Assembly: GCF_035946055.1 (NCBI RefSeq)
Contig: NZ_CP108364.1
Span: forward strand, 558,001-622,000
Origin: Streptomyces sp. NBC_01341
GTDB lineage: Bacteria; Actinomycetota; Actinomycetes; Streptomycetales; Streptomycetaceae
Length of the DNA: 64,000 nucleotides
Direction: 5' to 3'
The notes under the pieces are model-generated. The model searched no databases, was not told where the DNA came from, and was given only the letters and a program-made list of their open reading frames with translations. The translations under genes and the position numbers were made by a program. Of this stretch, positions 14,949 through 23,807 are shown one piece after another; within the stretch, counting starts at the first letter, position 1, and every line of letters starts with the position of its first letter.

Positions 14949-16781
14949 TTGCCCGCCTTCCCTGCTCCCTGCCGTCCTCTGCCTCCTTGGCTCGCTCACG
15001 TGCTCCGGGCCCAGCGCGGACCCGTCCCGTGGAGTGCGGTCATGCGCGGGGGTCCGGCCGCCCTGCCGTTGCTCGTAGCGGTACTCGCCGAGCGACCCAC
15101 CGCAGGCGTCCCGGCCGCACTCGGCGCCATGCTGGCGGGCATCAACGACCGTCCCGGCAGCCGCCGGACCTCGGTCACCCGGCTGGGGCTCCCGGCCCTG
15201 TCGGGCTCGGCCGGCCTGCTGCTGGGCGCCATGATCACGGCCGCGGAGGGGGACGGCAGGTCCCTGGTCGTCCTGCCGCTGGTGTTCGGGCTCCTGGGGA
15301 TGGTCGCGGGTGCCGTCAGCTCGACGGGCCCCGTCGCGTCGGCGTGCGGCACTCAGCTGCTGGTCGCGGCCGTGATCGGGGCGGGCATGCCGTTGCCGGA
15401 ACCGGGGCCGGTGCGCGCGCTGCTGTTCCTGGCCGGGGCCGGCTGGCTCCTTCTGCTCCGGCTGCTCCTGCCGTCGCCGGGTGGTCTGCGTAACGGGCCG
15501 TATCACCTGGACGGTGAACGCGAGGCTGTTGCGGCGGTGTACGAAGCCGCGGCACGGCTCCTGCGGGCGGTCGGCGGGCCGGGGGCCCTCGCCGCGCGCG
15601 CCGCGCTGAGCGGCGCACTGGATCAGGCTCAGGACGCGCTGGCGGGGCCCCGGCTGCGGCGTGGTGCGAGCTCGGCCGCCGAGCGTCGGCTGCACGCCCG
15701 GTACGCGGCTGCGTTTCCCCTGGCCGAGGCCGCGACCGCGCTGGCCTGGGCCGGGATTCCGCTGCCTGCCCGGATCGCGGAGGGCCCTCGCAGGCTGGCA
15801 GCCGCCGTGCGCACCGGTAAGCCGTGCGGCCCGCTCCCCGCACCGGCGCGGACGGACGCCGGGCTGCGCGCTCTGGACGATGCCTTGCTCCGGGCCGCGA
15901 CGGTCTTCGACCACCCCGCCGGGGCTCCCCCGGGTACGCCGAGAAGGCTCTCCTTCTCCGCCGCTCTGCGGCGGGCCGGCAGCGGTGCGGGACGGGAGTA
16001 CGGGCTGCGGGTCGCGGTGTGCTGCGCGACGAGCACAGTCGTCGCGCAACTTCTGCACCACGAGCACTGGTACTGGCTGCCCGCCACCACCGTGTTCCTC
16101 GTCAAGCCCGACTTGGGTCCTCTGGCCTCGCGGGTGTTGTGCCGCGCCGCGGGTACGGTCGTGGGCGCGGCGGTGTTCGGCCTGCTCGCACTGGTCGTGT
16201 CGGGGCCGCTCCCCCTCGTCGCGGTGGTGGCGCTCTGCGGCGCGCTGCTTCCCGTGGCGACCCGCCATTTCGCGCTCCAGACATCGGTCGTCACCGTCCT
16301 CGTGCTCTCACTGGTCCCGTTGGGCGGGGGACCCGCCGCCGGCTGGGGGCGGGTGGTTGAGTCCCTTCTCGCCTGCGCGACGGTGCTGCTGGTCGGGCAC
16401 CTCCCGCTTCCGGGAAGCCGGGGCCACTCCGTGCGGGCCGCGCTCGACACGGCTGCGGGCGCCGCCCACCGGTATCTCGGGTATGTGCTGAACTCGCCCC
16501 GGGAGCAGGGCGAGAAGGGGGATCTGCGCCGCGACGCCTACCGCTCGCTGGCGGCTGCGCGTACGGCCATCGACCTGTCGGCAGCCGAGTTCCCGGCGGT
16601 GGCACGGCACTCCGCCGGGTCCGAAAGTGTGGCGGAAGCCCTGGAGCGCCTGATCGACACGACGACGGCCTGTGCGGTGCAACTGGACCACACGCCGTCA
16701 AAACTTCCCCCTTCGCACGCGGAACTGCTGGAACGCCGGCTGTGCGAACTCGACCTGGCGCGGGCGCTTCCCGCGCGGTGA
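14949..16781 (+). CDS. FUSC-family membrane protein
   Basis: A protein of about 610 residues with two blocks of membrane helices (roughly residues 35-170 and 340-500) separated by a long soluble region. This is the duplicated layout of FUSC/aromatic-acid exporter-like proteins. The second block has the family-typical YWLPATTVFLVKPDLG sequence, and a cytoplasmic helical tail follows. It may export small aromatic compounds, but the substrate is unknown. I chose the TTG at 14949 because GGAG lies 5 bp upstream. TTG at 14925 in the same frame is an alternative. No ATG is suitable. Confidence 0.8.
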   Translation: MPAFPAPCRPLPPWLAHVLRAQRGPVPWSAVMRGGPAALPLLVAVLAERPTAGVPAALGAMLAGINDRPGSRRTSVTRLGLPALSGSAGLLLGAMITAAEGDGRSLVVLPLVFGLLGMVAGAVSSTGPVASACGTQLLVAAVIGAGMPLPEPGPVRALLFLAGAGWLLLLRLLLPSPGGLRNGPYHLDGEREAVAAVYEAAARLLRAVGGPGALAARAALSGALDQAQDALAGPRLRRGASSAAERRLHARYAAAFPLAEAATALAWAGIPLPARIAEGPRRLAAAVRTGKPCGPLPAPARTDAGLRALDDALLRAATVFDHPAGAPPGTPRRLSFSAALRRAGSGAGREYGLRVAVCCATSTVVAQLLHHEHWYWLPATTVFLVKPDLGPLASRVLCRAAGTVVGAAVFGLLALVVSGPLPLVAVVALCGALLPVATRHFALQTSVVTVLVLSLVPLGGGPAAGWGRVVESLLACATVLLVGHLPLPGSRGHSVRAALDTAAGAAHRYLGYVLNSPREQGEKGDLRRDAYRSLAAARTAIDLSAAEFPAVARHSAGSESVAEALERLIDTTTACAVQLDHTPSKLPPSHAELLERRLCELDLARALPAR

Positions 16782-16813
16782 CCGCAGCTCCAGGTGAACC
16801 TGCAATCCGGCGC

Positions 16814-17191
16814 ATGTCCGCTGAACTGCAGTGCGTGGTGCTGGACTGTTCCGACCCGGGCCTGCTGGCCGGCTTCTACGCGGAGTTGCTCGGCGGAGTG
16901 GCCGACCGGCCCGACGAGCGGTGGGCCCTGAGCGACGACTGGGCGACGGTCCACACCCCGACCGGGTTCGTCCTCTGCTTCCAGCGGGTCCAGGACCACC
17001 GGCCCCCGCAGTGGCCGGACCCCGCCCGCCCGCAACAGTTCCACCTGGACTTCGGTGTCCCCGACCTGGACCGCGCGGAAGAGCTCGTCCTCGGTCTCGG
17101 GGCGACACCGCTCGACAGGGGGGCGGACTCGCGCGGCTGGCGGATCTTCGCGGATCCGGCGGGGCATCCGTTCTGTCTGCTGCGCCACTGA
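16814..17191 (+). CDS. VOC-family (glyoxalase-like) protein
   Basis: A 125-residue protein of the Glyoxalase_6 type common in actinobacteria: it begins LQCVVLDCSDPGLLAGFYAE, has the pair QFHLDFGVPDLDRAEELVL, and ends FADPAGHPFCLLRH. The substrate is unknown. It follows the FUSC gene by 32 bp and may be cotranscribed with it. The ribosome site is weak. A GTG at 16778 that overlaps the FUSC stop codon (GTGA) would add 12 residues and is an alternative start. Confidence 0.8.
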   Translation: MSAELQCVVLDCSDPGLLAGFYAELLGGVADRPDERWALSDDWATVHTPTGFVLCFQRVQDHRPPQWPDPARPQQFHLDFGVPDLDRAEELVLGLGATPLDRGADSRGWRIFADPAGHPFCLLRH

Positions 17192-17207
17192 GCTCACGGG
17201 GCGGCGT

Positions 17208-17238
17208 TCGGGCGCCCGGTGCGGAACCGGGCGCCCGA
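17208..17238. terminator. Bidirectional hairpin terminator
   Basis: A perfect 13-bp inverted repeat TCGGGCGCCCGGT and its complement flank a 5-nt loop between the convergent VOC gene and the minus-strand ctaD unit. Confidence 0.85.
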
Positions 17239-17248
17239 TGGCGCGGCG

Positions 17249-17590
17249 TCAGCGGCTGATGACCGTCAGCGCGGCGCAGGTGCCCCCCACCGCGCCGACG
17301 GTGAGGACGGACAGGGCCACGCAACGGGCCCTGAGCCGGTCGTATCGGGCGGCGTACTCGCCCCGGAGTTCGACGGCGCGGCCGGCGATCCTCGTGAGCG
17401 TGTCCCGGCAGACCGCCACCCTGTCCGTGACGTAGACGCGCTCGACGTCCTCACGCTGGGCGGTGGTGAGCCAGGGCAGTGCGTCGGTGAAACGTCGGGC
17501 CTGTCGGCGCGCCTCGTCGACCTCGGCGTTCCAGAGGAGGTAGCCCTCCACCTGGGCCAGGCCCCGCGCACTCTCCTTGTCGGGTTTCAC
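17249..17590 (-). CDS. Hypothetical protein with C-terminal membrane helix
   Basis: A 113-residue protein that is mostly a charged helical domain (EVDEARRQARRFTDALPWLT, then RVYVTDRVAVCRDTLTRIAG) and ends in one hydrophobic helix, about residues 90-111. No family is recognised. GTG at 17590 has an excellent ribosome site (GAGGAGG 2 bp upstream). It follows ctaD by 35 bp on the same strand, so the two are probably one operon. A role as an accessory of this oxidase subunit is possible but unproved. Confidence 0.75.
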   Translation of the reverse strand: MKPDKESARGLAQVEGYLLWNAEVDEARRQARRFTDALPWLTTAQREDVERVYVTDRVAVCRDTLTRIAGRAVELRGEYAARYDRLRARCVALSVLTVGAVGGTCAALTVISR

Positions 17591-17625
17591 ACCCTCCTCC
17601 TCTCCACGGGCCGGATCCCCGGTCT

Positions 17626-19356
17626 CTATTCCTGCTTGTCCCCGGGAGCGACCGTGACGGACTCGGAGGGGAGGTTCGTCGCGTCCTCGATGGCCCGGAT
17701 CCCCGGGTAGTGCAGGTCGAACGCCGGCGATTCGGACCGGATCCGCGGAAGCGTCAGGAAGTTGTGACGCGGCGGCGGGCAGGACGTCGCCCATTCGAGG
17801 GAGCGGCCGAAGCCCCAGGGGTCGTCGACCTCGACCTGCTTGCCGTACTTGGCCGTCTTCCACACGTTGTAGAGGAAGGGCAGCATCGACAGGCCCAGCA
17901 CGAACGAGGCGATCGTGGAGACCGTGTTCAGGGCGGTGAAGCCGTCGGCCGCGAGGTAGTCGGCGTAACGACGCGGCATGCCTTCCGCGCCGAGCCAGTG
18001 CTGCACCAGGAAGGTTCCGTGGAATCCCAGGAACAGCGTCCAGAAGGTCATCTTGCCGAGCCGTTCGTCCAGCATCTTGCCGGTGAACTTCGGCCACCAG
18101 AAGTGGAATCCGGCGAACATCGCGAAGACCACGGTGCCGAAGACGACGTAGTGGAAGTGCGCCACCACGAAATACGAGTCCGAGACGTGGAAGTCGAGCG
18201 GGGGGGACGCGAGGATCACCCCGGTGAGACCGCCGAAGAGGAACGTCACCAGGAATCCGATCGACCAGAGCATCGGTGTCTCGAAGGACAGCGAGCCCTT
18301 CCACATGGTGCCGATCCAGTTGAAGAACTTCACACCGGTGGGGACCGCGATGAGGAAGGTCATGAAGGAGAAGAACGGCAGGAGTACGCCGCCCGTCACA
18401 TACATGTGGTGCGCCCAGACGGTGACGGAGAGCCCCGCGATGGCGATCGTGGCGCTGATCAGTCCGACGTAACCGAAAATGGGCTTGCGGCTGAACACCG
18501 GGATGATCTCGGTGACGATTCCGAAGAACGGCAGGGCGATGATGTAGACCTCTGGATGGCCGAAGAACCAGAAGAGGTGCTGCCACAGCAACGCGCCGCC
18601 GTTAGCGGCGTCGAATACGTGGGCGCCGAACTTACGGTCGACCTCCAGGGCGAAGAGTGCGGCGGCCAGGACCGGGAAGGCCAGCAGGACCAGGACGGCG
18701 GTCAGCAGGACGTTCCACACGAAGATCGGCATGCGGAACATCGTCATGCCGGGCGCACGCATGCAGATGATCGTGGTCACGAAGTTGACCGAGCCGAGGA
18801 TCGTACCGAATCCGGAGAAGGCCAGACCCATGATCCACAGATCCGCTCCGACCCCGGGCGAGTGGACGGTGTCGGTGAGCGGGGAGTAGGCGAACCAGCC
18901 GAAGTCGGCGGCACCCTGCGGGGTGAGGAAGCCGGCCATCGCGATGAGCGAGCCGAAGAGGTAGAGCCAGTACGCGAACATGTTCAGCCGGGGGAACGCC
19001 ACGTCGGGCGCGCCGATCTGCAGCGGCATGATCCAGTTCGTGAATCCGGCGAACAGCGGCGTCGCGAACATCAGCAGCATGATCGTGCCGTGCATCGTGA
19101 ACGCCTGGTTGTACTGCTCGTTCGACACGATCTGGATACCCGGCCGGGCCAGTTCGGCACGCATCACCAGGGCCAGCACACCGCCGACGAGGAAGAACGC
19201 GAACGACGTGATCAGGTAGAGCGTTCCGATCGTCTTGTGGTCGGTGGTCGTCAGCCACCGGATGACCACGTTCCCCGGCTGCCGACGCCGCACAGGAAGT
19301 TCGTCCTGATAGGCGGCATCGGCTTCCAGCGATGCTGAGGGGCCCCTCGTCGTCAC
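17626..19356 (-). CDS. ctaD: Cytochrome c oxidase subunit I (orphan copy)
   Basis: A 576-residue haem-copper oxidase subunit I with twelve membrane helices. Haem a ligand His89 is in [10 protein letters not shown], the CuB ligands are in GHPEVYI and AHHMYV, and the haem a3/a pair is in VAHFHYVV. The protein reduces oxygen to water with proton pumping as part of the cytochrome bcc-aa3 supercomplex. Subunits II and III and the bcc genes are not nearby, so this is a stand-alone copy. The housekeeping one normally sits with ctaC. GTG at 19356 has AAGGAG about 8 bp upstream. Confidence 0.95.
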   Translation of the reverse strand: MTTRGPSASLEADAAYQDELPVRRRQPGNVVIRWLTTTDHKTIGTLYLITSFAFFLVGGVLALVMRAELARPGIQIVSNEQYNQAFTMHGTIMLLMFATPLFAGFTNWIMPLQIGAPDVAFPRLNMFAYWLYLFGSLIAMAGFLTPQGAADFGWFAYSPLTDTVHSPGVGADLWIMGLAFSGFGTILGSVNFVTTIICMRAPGMTMFRMPIFVWNVLLTAVLVLLAFPVLAAALFALEVDRKFGAHVFDAANGGALLWQHLFWFFGHPEVYIIALPFFGIVTEIIPVFSRKPIFGYVGLISATIAIAGLSVTVWAHHMYVTGGVLLPFFSFMTFLIAVPTGVKFFNWIGTMWKGSLSFETPMLWSIGFLVTFLFGGLTGVILASPPLDFHVSDSYFVVAHFHYVVFGTVVFAMFAGFHFWWPKFTGKMLDERLGKMTFWTLFLGFHGTFLVQHWLGAEGMPRRYADYLAADGFTALNTVSTIASFVLGLSMLPFLYNVWKTAKYGKQVEVDDPWGFGRSLEWATSCPPPRHNFLTLPRIRSESPAFDLHYPGIRAIEDATNLPSESVTVAPGDKQE

Positions 19357-19518
19357 TGCGGCACTCCTTCGGTCGACGGCCGATTGCTGACTCGGCGACC
19401 AGGATGGACTCCCCGCGGCGGCAGCGCAGGTCATCTCCCTGCGCACTGCACCAGTGGCTGGCAAAGGACACTCCACTGGCCGACAGCCACGATGCCGCTG
19501 TTGACGCTCCGGGCGCCC

Positions 19519-20118
19519 TCAGCCCTCCGCCCAGGCGCGCATCGCCTCCCGCGAGCGGAAGTCGGCCACGTTCCTGTCGAGCGGGTGGTCGGTGTACTGG
19601 TGGATACGCCAGGCGGCCTCCACCCGCGGTTCGCCGGCCGTGCCGTAGTCCGCGATCCACAGCCCGTCACCGGCGTACGAGCTTGTGTCGTGGGTGCGCC
19701 AGAAGGAGCGGTTGCAGTAGAGGAGGACACGGTGGTTCGGCTTCAGCCTCTTCACCTCACGGATGAAACGGTCCTTGTCCGCGCTGCTCGCCCGCGTGCC
19801 CTCGCCCGTCTCCTCCCAGTCGACCGCGAGGAGGTCGCCGGCCTTGTCCGGAGCACCCTCGACGAAATGCGCGGCCTGCTCCTTGGCGTGTCCGGGCCAC
19901 AGGAAATGATAGAAACCCACAATGCAGTCGGCGTCACGGGCGCGCTTCACCTGACCCTTCAGTCTCGGATTCACATAGGTGCGGCCCTCGGTCGCCTTCA
20001 CGAACACGAAATCCACGTCGTCCGTGTCGAAGTCGGTCTGATAGGCGCTGACGTCGACCCCGTGCAGCACGGGCACCACCTCCAAGTGGGGGACGCTAAT
20101 TCCGCTTGTCTCGTCCAT
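19519..20118 (-). CDS. GH25-family lysozyme-like hydrolase without signal peptide
   Basis: A 199-residue glycoside hydrolase of family 25 (muramidase fold). The first strand with Asp22 (HGVDVSAYQ), the KATEG strand, and the catalytic pair Asp100/Glu102 in DLLAVDWEETG are all present, as is the VLLYCNRSFW strand. Such enzymes cleave peptidoglycan glycan strands. There is no signal peptide and no cell-wall-binding domain, which resembles phage endolysins, but no phage genes are near. The start is uncertain because no good ribosome site precedes the ATG at 20118. Confidence 0.85.
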   Translation of the reverse strand: MDETSGISVPHLEVVPVLHGVDVSAYQTDFDTDDVDFVFVKATEGRTYVNPRLKGQVKRARDADCIVGFYHFLWPGHAKEQAAHFVEGAPDKAGDLLAVDWEETGEGTRASSADKDRFIREVKRLKPNHRVLLYCNRSFWRTHDTSSYAGDGLWIADYGTAGEPRVEAAWRIHQYTDHPLDRNVADFRSREAMRAWAEG

Positions 20119-20258
20119 ACGTGCCCGCCCGCGGAGCCACCATCCACCGCACAGCCGCAGAACCGATTCAGCGGCACGGAATAGTGTCCGGTCACTCCGG
20201 GTTGGTGAACCGGCGAGACCCTTTCACCTCACGCACTCGGCATCGGAAGGTCGGAATC

Positions 20259-20918
20259 ATGAAGATCGGCATCATCGGGGCGGGCAACATCGGCGGCAAT
20301 CTCACCCGGCGGCTGACCGCGCTGGGTCACGACGTCGCCGTCGCCAACTCCCGCGGGCCGGAGACGCTCGAAGCGCTCGCCGAGGAGACGGGAGCCACGG
20401 CCGTCCGTTCCACCGAAGCCGCGCGCGGCGCGGACATCGTGGTGGTGACCGTTCCGCTCAAGTCCGTCCCCGGCCTGCCCTCGGGCATCCTCGACGGAGC
20501 GGCGGACGGCGCGGTGTTCATCGACACGGGCAACTACTACCCGCAGCAGCGCGACGGGCGGATCCCCGCCATCGAGGACGGGCTGCCGGAGAGCCGGTGG
20601 ACCGAACAGCAGCTAGGCCGTCCGGTGATCAAGGCGTTCAACGGGACGTACGCACAGGACATCCTCGACAATGCCGTCCCGCACGGCACTCCGGGCCGGC
20701 AGGCGCTTCCGGTCTCCGGTGACGACCCGGCGGCCAAGCAGGTGGTCCGGGACCTGATCGACGCACTCGGTTTCGACACCGTGGACGCGGGTGGCCTGGA
20801 CGAGTCGTGGCGTCAGCAGCCCGGTACCCCCGTCTACGGAAACCGGGGCGACGTCGAGGCCATCACCAAGGCACTGGCGGAAGCCTCTCCGGAGCGCACT
20901 GCCGAGTGGCGCGCCTGA
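20259..20918 (+). CDS. NADP/F420-type oxidoreductase (F420_oxidored domain)
   Basis: A 219-residue Rossmann protein of the NADPH-dependent F420 reductase-like family. It opens with the dinucleotide loop GIIGAGNIGGNL, continues VAVANSRGP (a serine/arginine pair suited to the phosphate of NADP), and has VFIDTGNYYPQQ and KAFNGTYAQ. It could reduce F420 or a small carbonyl, and the exact substrate is unknown. The ATG at 20259 has GGAAGG upstream. It is a single-gene unit closed by a hairpin. Confidence 0.85.
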   Translation: MKIGIIGAGNIGGNLTRRLTALGHDVAVANSRGPETLEALAEETGATAVRSTEAARGADIVVVTVPLKSVPGLPSGILDGAADGAVFIDTGNYYPQQRDGRIPAIEDGLPESRWTEQQLGRPVIKAFNGTYAQDILDNAVPHGTPGRQALPVSGDDPAAKQVVRDLIDALGFDTVDAGGLDESWRQQPGTPVYGNRGDVEAITKALAEASPERTAEWRA

Positions 20919-20942
20919 GGTCCCGCAACCCCTGCGCGGACA

Positions 20943-20980
20943 GGGTGCCCGTACCCGCAAAGAGCCGGGTCCGGGCACCC
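20943..20980. terminator. Bidirectional hairpin terminator
   Basis: A 15-bp stem with one mismatch (GGGTGCCCG-T-ACCCG against CGGGT-C-CGGGCACCC) and an 8-nt loop sits between the convergent oxidoreductase and radical SAM genes. Confidence 0.8.
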
Positions 20981-21054
20981 ACGCCGTCGCCCTTGCCCGT
21001 GCGCCGGGCCGGAGAACATCCGACACGGTCGGATCTCGGACGAGCCGGCCGGCC

Positions 21055-22407
21055 TCAGCCCTGGGGAGGGAGGCTGTCCATGAACGAGCTGACCGAGAAC
21101 ACCGCGCGGCCCGCTCCCGCCGGGCCGTAGCCGGGCGGTGAGGACAAGCCGTACTCCTCCATGGTCGAGCGGTACGCGTCGAGCAGCCTGATGTGGTACC
21201 CGAGGGGTGCGCCGTCGGGATTCGTCCTGCCGAGGGGTGTGGTGGGTTCAGGGCACCAGGTGGTGAAGCGCGGGGTGATGCCGTGCGACATGAAGAAGCG
21301 AAGGCCTTCGGTGGTCGACGCGATGGCTTCGTCGACGGTGGCGAAGCCGAAGGGCTCGGCCATCTCCACGCCGGCGACGAAGTTGGGGATCACGTTTCTG
21401 GCGCCGAACACGTCCGCGGAGTCGAGAATGCGACGGTGCCACTCGTCGCGTCCGACGTAACGCTCCTTGCCGGGGCAGTAGAGCTCGAACAGACGGCGGT
21501 CCCACACCTCGTAGTTGGGGTGGTAGATCTGCACGCCGTGATCGTGGAAGCGCTGGACGTCGTCCTTGGGGAGCGCCTGGGCGACCACCTTGCCGATCCA
21601 GCGTCCTGGGAAACGCTCCTCGATGGCCCGGGCGTACTGACCGTAGAAGTCGGCCTCGTCCTTTCCCTGGAGGTGGGAGGTGATCGCGCCCCCGGTGAGC
21701 GTGTAGGCGGTGGTCGTCCGCGCGGTGTCGTGACGGTCGATGATGTCCAGCGCCTCCAACACCTCCTCCACGTCCTTCACCCCGGTGCAGGGGCGGCCCG
21801 CCGCCTTGTGCTGACGCCAGTTGTGGTTGATGTCGCAGTACTGGCACTCCTCCTTGGCACCGGAGTACTGGCAGACGCGGAAGACGGTGAGATAGACCAG
21901 GTAGCCCCACTGGATGGTGGGGGCCACCTCCATCACGGACTTGCCGCTGGAGAGTGTGTGCCGGTAGTAGTCGGGCATCGGGGGCAGCCCCACGTCCGAG
22001 ATGCGGGCTCCGTCGAGGCAGAGGCCCAGGATGCCGTCGGGTCCGGCCGCCACGCGGTAGGGCGAGGCAGGGTTGACGCGCACCGACACCACGGTGCGGC
22101 GCAGGTCGCACGGGCCGCCGGTGAGCACGATCTCCTCGGGGGGCCTCCGCAGGGCGGCGGCTCCGAGCTCGGGCAGGGTGCCGTGGTCGAAGGAGAAGAT
22201 GAAGTACGACTTCGGCTTCACGTCCCCGTTCTCGTTGTCGCTGAGCGCGGATTCGTCGAACGCCATGCCGCCGCGCAGCAGGTCCTCCTTGATGACGGCT
22301 TCTCTCGGCACGTGGGGGAAGCGCTCCATGAGCCCTTCCACCAGGCGTGTCCGCTCGCCCGTGACGGCGGCGGGGCGGGTGGAGCCGGGGTCGGCGGGGC
22401 TTGGCAT
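21055..22407 (-). CDS. Radical SAM-like protein with atypical CX8CX2C cluster loop
   Basis: A 450-residue protein. The N-terminal third (to about residue 160) is a separate domain of unknown fold. A TIM-barrel-like radical SAM region follows. The iron-sulfur loop reads C179-x8-C188-x2-C191 (VCQYSGAKEECQYCDIN) instead of the canonical CX3CX2C. The later TLTGGAITSH strand resembles the SAM-binding GGE-type motif. Further conserved-looking blocks are YHPNYEVWDRRLFELYCPGK and NFVAGVEMAEPFG. The reaction is unknown. It is divergent from an SRPBCC gene. The ATG at 22407 has GGAG 8 bp upstream. Confidence 0.78.
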   Translation of the reverse strand: MPSPADPGSTRPAAVTGERTRLVEGLMERFPHVPREAVIKEDLLRGGMAFDESALSDNENGDVKPKSYFIFSFDHGTLPELGAAALRRPPEEIVLTGGPCDLRRTVVSVRVNPASPYRVAAGPDGILGLCLDGARISDVGLPPMPDYYRHTLSSGKSVMEVAPTIQWGYLVYLTVFRVCQYSGAKEECQYCDINHNWRQHKAAGRPCTGVKDVEEVLEALDIIDRHDTARTTTAYTLTGGAITSHLQGKDEADFYGQYARAIEERFPGRWIGKVVAQALPKDDVQRFHDHGVQIYHPNYEVWDRRLFELYCPGKERYVGRDEWHRRILDSADVFGARNVIPNFVAGVEMAEPFGFATVDEAIASTTEGLRFFMSHGITPRFTTWCPEPTTPLGRTNPDGAPLGYHIRLLDAYRSTMEEYGLSSPPGYGPAGAGRAVFSVSSFMDSLPPQG

Positions 22408-22545
22408 GTACGGGCTCCTCGGGTCCGGTGTCATGGACACTGCTGCTGTAGGCCACACTGTCCGACGAACCAGCACCGTCACGCGTTCGCAGATGATCCG
22501 TCCGGCTCCCTTCGGGTCACGCCGGCCGAGGACAGGAGTGACCCC

Positions 22546-23079
22546 ATGCCCCGCACCATGTCCGTGTCGGACAGCATCCTGATCCGGGCCGAGCCCTCCG
22601 TCGTGTACGAACAGCTCAGCGATCCCACCGCGATGGGTCGCTGGAGCCCCGAGAACAGGGGCGCACGGGTGCTCGGCGAGCGTCGGGGCTCGTATGTCGG
22701 GATGGTCTTCGAAGGCCGGAACAAGCGCGGTTCCTTCCGCTGGACGACCCGGTGCACGGTCACCGCCGCCGACCCGGGCAGGCGGTTCGCCTTCCGCGTG
22801 CACGCGATCGGGGCACGACGCCCGCGGCTCCGGGCGCCCATCGCTCTGTGGGAGTACCGCTTCGAGGCGGTCGACGGTGCCACACGGGTCACGGAGACGT
22901 GGACGGACAACCGGCGTGCGTGGCCGGACTTCCTCGCCGACGCGTTCGACCGGGTCGCGACGCGGGGCCACACGTTCGCCGAGTTCCAGCGCGGAAACAT
23001 CCGAACGACGCTGATCCGGCTCAAGGCGGCCCTGGAGCAGGACGCCGGGCTCGCCCCGGAGGGCCCGCACGGTGGCTGA
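22546..23079 (+). CDS. SRPBCC-family protein
   Basis: A 177-residue Bet v1-like ligand-binding protein: it begins MSVSDSILIRAEPSVVYEQL, has the MGRWSPENRG loop and a central strand pair, and ends in a long C-terminal helix. Family members act as cyclases, dehydratases or lipid carriers. The ligand is unknown. GGAG precedes the ATG. The stop codon overlaps the start of the following acyltransferase gene by 8 bp, indicating translational coupling. Confidence 0.8.
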   Translation: MPRTMSVSDSILIRAEPSVVYEQLSDPTAMGRWSPENRGARVLGERRGSYVGMVFEGRNKRGSFRWTTRCTVTAADPGRRFAFRVHAIGARRPRLRAPIALWEYRFEAVDGATRVTETWTDNRRAWPDFLADAFDRVATRGHTFAEFQRGNIRTTLIRLKAALEQDAGLAPEGPHGG

Positions 23080-23611
23080 GACGTGGGTTGCTCTGGAACT
23101 GGACGTACGTCTCTTCGACGTGGACCGCTGGGCGCCGTACACGGACCGCTGCCGGTCGGCCGGACTGAGACTGACGACGTACGCAGAGGTGGGTGACAGC
23201 GCAGCGAACCGTCGTCGTCTGTACGAGCTCAACAGGGACTGTGCCGCGGACATCCCGGGCCGGGGACCCTTCTACACGTACGAGGCGTACGTACGGGAGC
23301 GCGTCGACGTGCCCGCGTTCGATCCGCGCGGAATCGTGCTGGCTCTCACGCCTGACGGCGCATGGGCGGGCATGGCTGCCACCTCGGACCGGCGGGCGTC
23401 GGGATATGTGTACAACGAGATGACGGGGGTGCGCCGGGAGCACCGGCGTACGGGAGCCGCCGTCGCCATGAAGGTCCACGGAATCGGCTTCGCCGGGCTG
23501 TGTGGCGTACACCGCGTACGCACGGTGCATCACGCCGCCAACACGAAGGCCATCGCCATGAACCGGATGCTGGGCTACGTCGACGCGGACCACCGGGAGT
23601 CCACGGGCTGA
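23072..23611 (+). CDS. GNAT-family N-acetyltransferase
   Basis: A 179-residue GNAT protein. The acetyl-CoA-binding loop is recognisable in TGVRREHRRTGAAVAMKV, followed by the beta5 strand and the VHHAANTKAIAMNRMLGY helix typical of this superfamily. The substrate is unknown. GTG at 23072 overlaps the upstream SRPBCC stop codon, and GGAGGG precedes it, so the two proteins are made together. Confidence 0.8.
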   Translation: MAETWVALELDVRLFDVDRWAPYTDRCRSAGLRLTTYAEVGDSAANRRRLYELNRDCAADIPGRGPFYTYEAYVRERVDVPAFDPRGIVLALTPDGAWAGMAATSDRRASGYVYNEMTGVRREHRRTGAAVAMKVHGIGFAGLCGVHRVRTVHHAANTKAIAMNRMLGYVDADHRESTG

Positions 23612-23807
23612 CCCGCGTGCCCGTGCCCGCTCAGGACCTGCCCGAGGCCCAGTGCGCGGGGCGGGTCAGCGAGGGGGCAGCCGGGTGGCTCCGTTCCCCT
23701 TCGCCGCGTTCAGCTGGACCTGGCTGAGGTGCCAGGTGCGGGAGACCGATGTCAGTGGGCGGGCGCACACTTGGCCCCGGAGGTCGTCACCGGTGAGAGG
23801 GCGGGAC

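Noticed and set aside
14937..16268. A 443-codon minus-strand frame opposite the FUSC gene
   Set aside because: Gly/Arg/Gln/Pro-rich shadow without domain features; the plus strand encodes well-defined membrane helices.
17710..19338. A 542-codon open frame on the plus strand opposite ctaD
   Set aside because: Antisense shadow of a highly conserved gene; the product is low-complexity Gly/Arg/Glu/Val with no family signature or ribosome site. Such frames are expected at this GC content.
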